This document shows positions 59,487 to 64,000 of a stretch of 64,000 nucleotides of DNA, one piece after another. Location: assembly GCA_031460455.1 (NCBI GenBank), contig JAVKTQ010000004.1, positions 124,001 through 188,000 of the forward strand. The letters are read 5' to 3'. A program made the translations under genes and the position numbers. Source of the stretch: Sporomusaceae bacterium. GTDB taxonomy: Bacteria; Bacillota; Negativicutes; Sporomusales; UBA7701. The number at the start of each line of letters is the position of its first letter. Position 1 is the stretch's first letter. A model generated the notes under the pieces. The model ran no database searches and had not been told where the DNA came from. It saw nothing but the letters and a program-made list of their open reading frames with translations.

Positions 59487-60995
59487 CTATTTGACGCGGC
59501 TGGTGATGATTTCGACAGCGTGCTCAAGTTCTACGTCTTCGCCGCGCGCGATCCGCAACGCGTTTTTCTTTGTCAGCGGTGTGCGCACGGACGGCGCTAT
59601 GCCGCCTGTGCCGTCGCGGCTGTCGATCTGTACTTGCCTGTTTTTGTCCAGGGATTGCCCGAACGGCCAGTGAATCTCCAGGTTACCGGGCATCTTCGCC
59701 CCGCCGCCGGCCATGCCGAACGAGCCGTTGGTGCCGTAAAAGCCGACGGTTTCGCCGTTCGGCAGGTTCCTGATCCCCATCGCCAAACCTTCGCCCGAGC
59801 TGACGCATTTGCCGTTTACGAGGGCAACGACCGGCCCGCCGAAGAAGGGCGCGGCCGGCCTGATGTATAGGCCGGCGTCGGCGGCGCCCGCCTGGGCGTC
59901 GTCGGGGACTATTTCCCAGGCGTCGGTGGCGGCATTGAAGCAGTTCTGGTATTCGTACAGGACTTCTTCCCGGTAGAACGAGGCCAGCATGTCCGCGACC
60001 ATTGAGTCCAGACCGCCGACGTTGTTCCTGATGTCGAGGATCAGTCCCTTTACCCCGGCGGCGTTGAATTCGGCCAGCGCCGTTCTGAACAGGCCGAGGG
60101 TCGAGGGGGCTCGGCCGGTGTCCCCGAGGTCGGCGTCGAATTCGCCCCAGATTTTCATATAGCCGATGTTTCCGGGCAGGATTTTCTTTTCGATCATCGC
60201 CGCGGGAGGAGGCTGGGGGTTGGCCGCGTTCAGGAGCAGATCCCTGAGGCCGTCGGAAACGACGGCCGCGGGGTAGCTTCTGGCAAGCGACTTGCCGCTG
60301 TCGTCGTAAGCGCTGAGCGTGGCCCGCGCTGTTTCGCCGTTGACGGCAAAGACGAGGGAAACCCCGGTGCCCCGTGGGGCGCGCGTAAGATAACGCACCT
60401 GCTGGCTGGCCAGGTCCTCGGCGGTGGCCGAGTTGGCGGTGAAAAGCGTCGGGACGTCTTTTAAAGCGTCCTTGACCGGCCGGCCGTTCCAGGCGAGGAG
60501 TTCCGCCCCCGCCCGCAGTCCTTGGGCGAACGCGGCGCCGGCTTCGTCGACCCAGGCGGCAATGATCCTGCCGTCCGATAGTTTGACGGCGGAGAAGCCG
60601 AAGCCGCCGCCGATGAATTTTTTGTCTATTTCGGGCACGGTTGTAATGCGGACATGCCCGTCGGGGATGGAGTGCACGTAACCCCGCAGGGCGAGGTAAT
60701 AGGCGGTAAAGTCGTCCGCCGCCTGGGCCCGGTCGATCCGCGGCTTGAATTGGCTGTAAAGGGCCGCCCAGTCGATTTTTTTCCAGCCGGTGAACGCGTA
60801 CTCCCGCGAGAATTTGCCGTGCAGCCTGTCAAAGGCTTCGCTCCAGGCGAGGCCGCCGTAATCCTCGGGCTGCGGCGCCCGGTAGGCGGGCTGTGCGGCG
60901 GCCGGAACGGCCTGAAGGGCGATGAGGAGCAGCAACAGCACCGCCAGCGATATTTTCCCCAGATATGCTCTTACGCTGTTCGTCGGCACACTCAC
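59487..60995 (-). CDS. S41 family (C-terminal-processing-like) peptidase
   Basis: 502 residues from GTG 60995 behind AAGGAGG. Signal peptide of ~35 residues (LAVLLLLLIALQAVPAAAQ). N-terminal helical domain, a PDZ-like part (about 150-190: DEAGAAFAQGLRAGAELLAWNGRPV), then the S41 core with VKGLILDIRNNVGGLDSMVADMLASF and the catalytic Ser in VNGKCVSSGEGLAMGIRN (about 405). Exported, cell-envelope protease. Resembles tail-specific-type proteases acting on small substrates. Single gene. Confidence 0.87.
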   Translation of the reverse strand: MSVPTNSVRAYLGKISLAVLLLLLIALQAVPAAAQPAYRAPQPEDYGGLAWSEAFDRLHGKFSREYAFTGWKKIDWAALYSQFKPRIDRAQAADDFTAYYLALRGYVHSIPDGHVRITTVPEIDKKFIGGGFGFSAVKLSDGRIIAAWVDEAGAAFAQGLRAGAELLAWNGRPVKDALKDVPTLFTANSATAEDLASQQVRYLTRAPRGTGVSLVFAVNGETARATLSAYDDSGKSLARSYPAAVVSDGLRDLLLNAANPQPPPAAMIEKKILPGNIGYMKIWGEFDADLGDTGRAPSTLGLFRTALAEFNAAGVKGLILDIRNNVGGLDSMVADMLASFYREEVLYEYQNCFNAATDAWEIVPDDAQAGAADAGLYIRPAAPFFGGPVVALVNGKCVSSGEGLAMGIRNLPNGETVGFYGTNGSFGMAGGGAKMPGNLEIHWPFGQSLDKNRQVQIDSRDGTGGIAPSVRTPLTKKNALRIARGEDVELEHAVEIITSRVK

Positions 60996-61028
60996 GGTAC
61001 TACCTCCTTGTTCGGCAATCGCCGGCTG

Positions 61029-62213
61029 TCAGGGTTTCGCTTGCGCGGCAGCCGGTGCGGCCGACTGCCCTGGGGCCGTCAAGGTGAAGGAGGCGAGTGC
61101 GGCAATCACCGGGACGGCGGCGATGACGGCGAAGGCAAGGCTGAGGCCGTGCTGGTCGGCGAGCCAGCCGAGTATGGGGGTGGTAAGGCCGCCGAAGCTG
61201 ACGGCCAGTCCGAGTGTGACGCCCGACGCCAGGCCCATGCGGGTGGGCAGATATTTTTGGCCGAGAACGATCGTCGGGCTGAAGGGGATGTACAGGCAAA
61301 GACCCAAGGGGATGAGCAGCAGGGTGGCGGCGGCGGCGCTGTCGGCGGCGAGGAAGAGCAGCATTGCGGGAACGAGGGCCGCATAGCCCGCCCTTACGAC
61401 CTGGCGGTAGCCGTATTTGTCGGCCAGCCGTCCGCCGATGAGGGTGCCTACGGCGCCGGTGAAGAGGAGGACGGACAGGGCCGTGCCGCCGGCGGCTTTG
61501 GACTGGTCGAGGATGTTTATCCAGTATAGGGGGATGAAGGTGGTGAGGCCGTAGAAGATGGTCGAGCGGCTGAATATGACTACCATGAGGCGGGAGAAGG
61601 CGCCCCACTCGTCTTGGGCGGGCGCGGGCCCGGAGCCTGCCTCTTTTTTCTTCGGGGCCGGCCTAAACTGCTCCAGGGATTTTAGCCCCAGGGCGAGGAA
61701 GGCGGCCATGACGGCGACGGGGACAAGGAGGACGAGGGTGCCTTTGAGGCCCCAGAAGAGCAGGGCGGCGGTGGTGATGATCGGGCCGACGGCGATGCCG
61801 GCGTTGCCGCCGACGCCGAAGATGCTGATGCCGGTGCCTTTTTTCTCGCCGGAGACGAAATTGGCGAGCCGGGCGGCTTCGGGATGGAAGGCGGCAATGC
61901 CTATGCCGCTGACGGTGACGGACAGGAACAGCAGCCAATAGTTATCGATGAAGCCGGTGAAGGCAAGGCCCAGCCCGGCAAGGAACACGCCCGCCGGCAT
62001 GAGCCAGGGCATGGGTTTGCGGTCGGCGAGGTGGCCGATCAGGGGCTGGATGACGGAGGAGACGAGGTTGGCCGCCAGAACGAGGGTGGCCGCGGAAGCG
62101 TAGCTGAGGTTGTGCTCGACGATGAGGAACGGCAGGATGGCCGGCAGGGCGCCCTGATTGACGTCGGTAAAGAAGTGGCCGGCCGACAGTAAGCCCAGGT
62201 ATTTCTGTTTCAC
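61029..62213 (-). CDS. MFS transporter, fosmidomycin-resistance (Fsr)-like
   Basis: 394 residues from GTG 62213, six bases after GGGGAGG. Twelve membrane segments; N-terminal Fsr-type signature GHFFTDVNQGALPAILPFLIVEHNLSYASAATLVLAANLVSSVIQPLIGHLADRKPMPWLMPAGV and GIAAFHPEAARLANFVSG. Likely drug or metabolite exporter; a drug substrate is not proven. It lies 34 bases downstream... and is separated by 56 bases from the azoreductase gene start side; co-transcription with it is possible. Confidence 0.88.
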   Translation of the reverse strand: MKQKYLGLLSAGHFFTDVNQGALPAILPFLIVEHNLSYASAATLVLAANLVSSVIQPLIGHLADRKPMPWLMPAGVFLAGLGLAFTGFIDNYWLLFLSVTVSGIGIAAFHPEAARLANFVSGEKKGTGISIFGVGGNAGIAVGPIITTAALLFWGLKGTLVLLVPVAVMAAFLALGLKSLEQFRPAPKKKEAGSGPAPAQDEWGAFSRLMVVIFSRSTIFYGLTTFIPLYWINILDQSKAAGGTALSVLLFTGAVGTLIGGRLADKYGYRQVVRAGYAALVPAMLLFLAADSAAAATLLLIPLGLCLYIPFSPTIVLGQKYLPTRMGLASGVTLGLAVSFGGLTTPILGWLADQHGLSLAFAVIAAVPVIAALASFTLTAPGQSAAPAAAQAKP

Positions 62214-62269
62214 GGTTTACCTCCCCACATAACAATGCATGACAATAAATATAAACTTGGGATTTTCTA

Positions 62270-62884
62270 CTAGAAAGATTCCGCCAGTTGGGTTGTTGCC
62301 CGCAGCGCCTGCGCCAAGATTTCCTGCGATTTGTCGGGGGACGCTTCGATACCCTCGCAGATTATCGTCCTGAAGTCGGCGATTCCCAATAGGCTGCAGA
62401 CTGATCTGAGGTAGGGGACGGCGTGGTCGAAAGCCTGGGCGGGGCCGTCGGAATAGCAGCCGCCGCGGACGTGAATAAGCAGCACCGGTTTGTCGGGCAC
62501 CAGGCCCCGCCACCCGGTGTCCGTGTATTCGAAGGTTTTTCCCGCAACCGCGATATTGGCGATATACGCTGACAGCAGGGGCGGGAACTGGAGATTCCAC
62601 ATCGGGGCGGCAATGATTACTTTATCGGCGGCGATAAACTGGCGGGTAAAATGATCGACCCGCGCCAGCAGGCGCTCTTCTTCGCCGGTATGTTGCCCTG
62701 GCGCTTTGCTCCAGGCCTCCAGGACGGCGGCGTTTATTACCGGTATTTCCGTTTTATAAAGATCGAGCTCAATAATGTTGTCCGCCGGATTGCGCTTTTG
62801 GTACGCCGTGAGGAAGGCTTGCATGAGCCGCATTGTATAAGAATTTTTTCGCGGATTGGCCATGATTGCGAGAACCTGCGCCAA
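62270..62884 (-). CDS. FMN-dependent NADH-azoreductase-like flavodoxin-fold protein
   Basis: 204 residues from TTG 62884 (AGGTG eight bases upstream). Flavodoxin-like fold with ANPRKNSYTMRLMQAFL phosphate loop, and the AzoR block IIAAPMWNLQFPPLLSAYIANIAVAGKTFEYTDTGWRGLVPDKPVLLIHVRGG. Reduces quinones or azo compounds with NAD(P)H and FMN; the natural role is probably quinone detoxification. The MFS gene follows 57 bases downstream. Confidence 0.88.
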   Translation of the reverse strand: MAQVLAIMANPRKNSYTMRLMQAFLTAYQKRNPADNIIELDLYKTEIPVINAAVLEAWSKAPGQHTGEEERLLARVDHFTRQFIAADKVIIAAPMWNLQFPPLLSAYIANIAVAGKTFEYTDTGWRGLVPDKPVLLIHVRGGCYSDGPAQAFDHAVPYLRSVCSLLGIADFRTIICEGIEASPDKSQEILAQALRATTQLAESF

Positions 62885-62938
62885 AATCTACACCTGCCTA
62901 TACCTTTGTTGTCCGCGGCGTTCGTTAACACCGTCTTT

Positions 62939-64000
62939 TTATTTTGTTCTTGAGCTTTTACTTATTTCCTCCGCCAGTTCATTCAGATATGTCCACCGTT
63001 CCAATAATCCGTCAAGCTCGCGCTCCAGTTGCTTCTGCTCGGCCACCAGTTTTTGCAGTTGTGCGAAGTCGCTGCCGGCGGCGTCGATGCGGGCGGCAAC
63101 TTCATGTAATTTCCGTTCGGCGTCGGCGATTACTGCGTCGATTTGCTCGTATTCGCGCTGCTCGTTAAAGGTAAAACGGGTTGGCTTTTTCACCGCCTGC
63201 GGCACAGGCGGTTTCGCGTCTTTTGGCTTCCCGGCTGCCGCGGGCTCCGGCGGCGTGCGCTTATCCAGATAGTCGGAGTAGCCGCCGGGATATTGCCTGA
63301 TATCGCCGTCACGCTCGAAGGCGAATATTTTATCCGCCACCCGGTCGAGGAAATAACGGTCGTGGGATACGACGATGACCGCGCCGGGGAAATCGTCCAG
63401 ATAGTCTTCGAGAATGGTCAGGGTCTGGATATCGAGGTCGTTGGTGGGTTCGTCGAGCAGCAATATATTCGGCGCTCCCATCAATATCCTGAGCAGATAC
63501 AGGCGGCGCTTTTCCCCGCCTGACAGCTTGGCTATCGGCATCCACTGCACATTCGGCGGAAAGAGGAAGCGCTCCAGCATCTGCGAGGCGCTGACCGTGC
63601 CGCCGTCGGCGGTGGTAATAATGCTGGCTTCTTCCCGGATGTAGTCGATGACCCGCAGGCTGTCGTCCATGTCGCCGCTTTCCTGGGAGAAGCAGCCGAT
63701 CTTGACGGTCTGCCCGATCTCTACCGTGCCGCTGTCGGCAGCCAGACGCCCGGCAATGATATTCAGCAGCGTGGATTTACCGCTGCCGTTAGGTCCGACG
63801 ATGCCCACCCTGTCGTCCCGCAGAACGGTATAGCTGAAATCGCGGATCAGGGTCCGCTCGCCAAACGCTTGCTTGATATGTTCCAGGGCAATGATTTTCC
63901 GGCCCAGCCGGCTTGCGACAGCCTCTATCTCCAGCTTTTCGGCCGCAGGCGCGGCCTTTTGACTGCCGAGCTGCTGAAATCTGTCGAGCCGCGCCTTCTG
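62939..64000 (-). CDS. ABC-F family ATPase, Uup-like, C-terminal part (5' end outside window)
   Basis: The frame is open from the window edge, so only the last 354 codons are seen. Present: end of the linker, second ATPase domain with GPNGSGKSTLLNII, signature KLSGGEKRRLYLLRIL, LLLDEPTNDLDIQTL and VVSHDRYFLDRV, then a charged coiled-coil C-terminal extension (about the last 80 residues: QREYEQIDAVIADAERKLHEVAARIDAAG) typical of Uup, which binds DNA and ribosomes. The first ATPase domain lies outside the window. Confidence 0.9.
   Translation of the reverse strand, partial: QKARLDRFQQLGSQKAAPAAEKLEIEAVASRLGRKIIALEHIKQAFGERTLIRDFSYTVLRDDRVGIVGPNGSGKSTLLNIIAGRLAADSGTVEIGQTVKIGCFSQESGDMDDSLRVIDYIREEASIITTADGGTVSASQMLERFLFPPNVQWMPIAKLSGGEKRRLYLLRILMGAPNILLLDEPTNDLDIQTLTILEDYLDDFPGAVIVVSHDRYFLDRVADKIFAFERDGDIRQYPGGYSDYLDKRTPPEPAAAGKPKDAKPPVPQAVKKPTRFTFNEQREYEQIDAVIADAERKLHEVAARIDAAGSDFAQLQKLVAEQKQLERELDGLLERWTYLNELAEEISKSSRTK

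Overview
The window looks like a chromosomal segment of a GC-rich, anaerobic, diderm Firmicute, most likely a Negativicutes/Sporomusaceae-type bacterium. This is inferred from Firmicute regulatory RNAs (two T-box leaders, one SAM-I riboswitch), many TTG and GTG starts with strong GGAGG-type ribosome sites, a small outer-membrane-type beta-barrel protein with a signal peptide, three TRAP transporters, oxygen-sensitive Fe-S and molybdopterin enzymes, and AtoSC/AtoDAEB short-chain acid metabolism. No rRNA, tRNA, CRISPR array, transposase or phage module was recognised. Both ends cut features: a T-box whose gene lies left of base 1, and an ABC-F gene running past base 64000.

Regions. 1-3000: a Trp T-box reading left, then a SAM riboswitch driving a three-gene homocysteine-forming operon (COG1900 sulfurtransferase, NIL-ferredoxin, UPF0280). 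3000-5700: an accessory patch with two CBO0543-like membrane genes, a 19-codon duplicate of the UPF0280 C-terminus, an AT-rich membrane ORF, a 204-bp palindrome and an LprI-like secreted protein. 5700-17500: mostly single genes, including TrpB2 under a second Trp T-box, an Fe-S aldo/keto reductase, a GapB-like GAPDH, two HD-GYP proteins, two small envelope or zinc-binding proteins, an SDR and a DUF401 permease.

17800-36110: a sugar-acid catabolic island. Reading leftwards there are a uxuR-like/uxuA/SDR/TRAP operon, a second TRAP set with a LarA-type nickel racemase/epimerase homologue, and an operon of GntR regulator, Zn-dependent alcohol dehydrogenase, split transketolase and GarR-type reductase. 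A third TRAP operon diverges rightwards. 36200-41800: a DUF2087 regulator, a GIY-YIG protein, a 212-bp palindromic region, a molybdopterin oxidoreductase with its ferredoxin subunit, and a Gfo/Idh/MocA oxidoreductase. 41850-49250: atoDAEB with the AtoSC two-component system. 49400-64000: azlCD, an ABC-F ATPase, FabH, RF3, a large GGDEF/EAL protein, an S41 protease, an Fsr-like MFS carrier, an azoreductase and a partial Uup-like ABC-F gene.

The best candidates for something undescribed are: the hexonate/sugar-acid island that joins a LarA homologue, mannonate dehydratase, split transketolase and three TRAP systems; two ~205-bp palindromic intergenic elements; three operator-like boxes spaced by about two helical turns upstream of an HD-GYP gene; and the duplicated UPF0280 gene end that marks how the CBO0543 pair was inserted.
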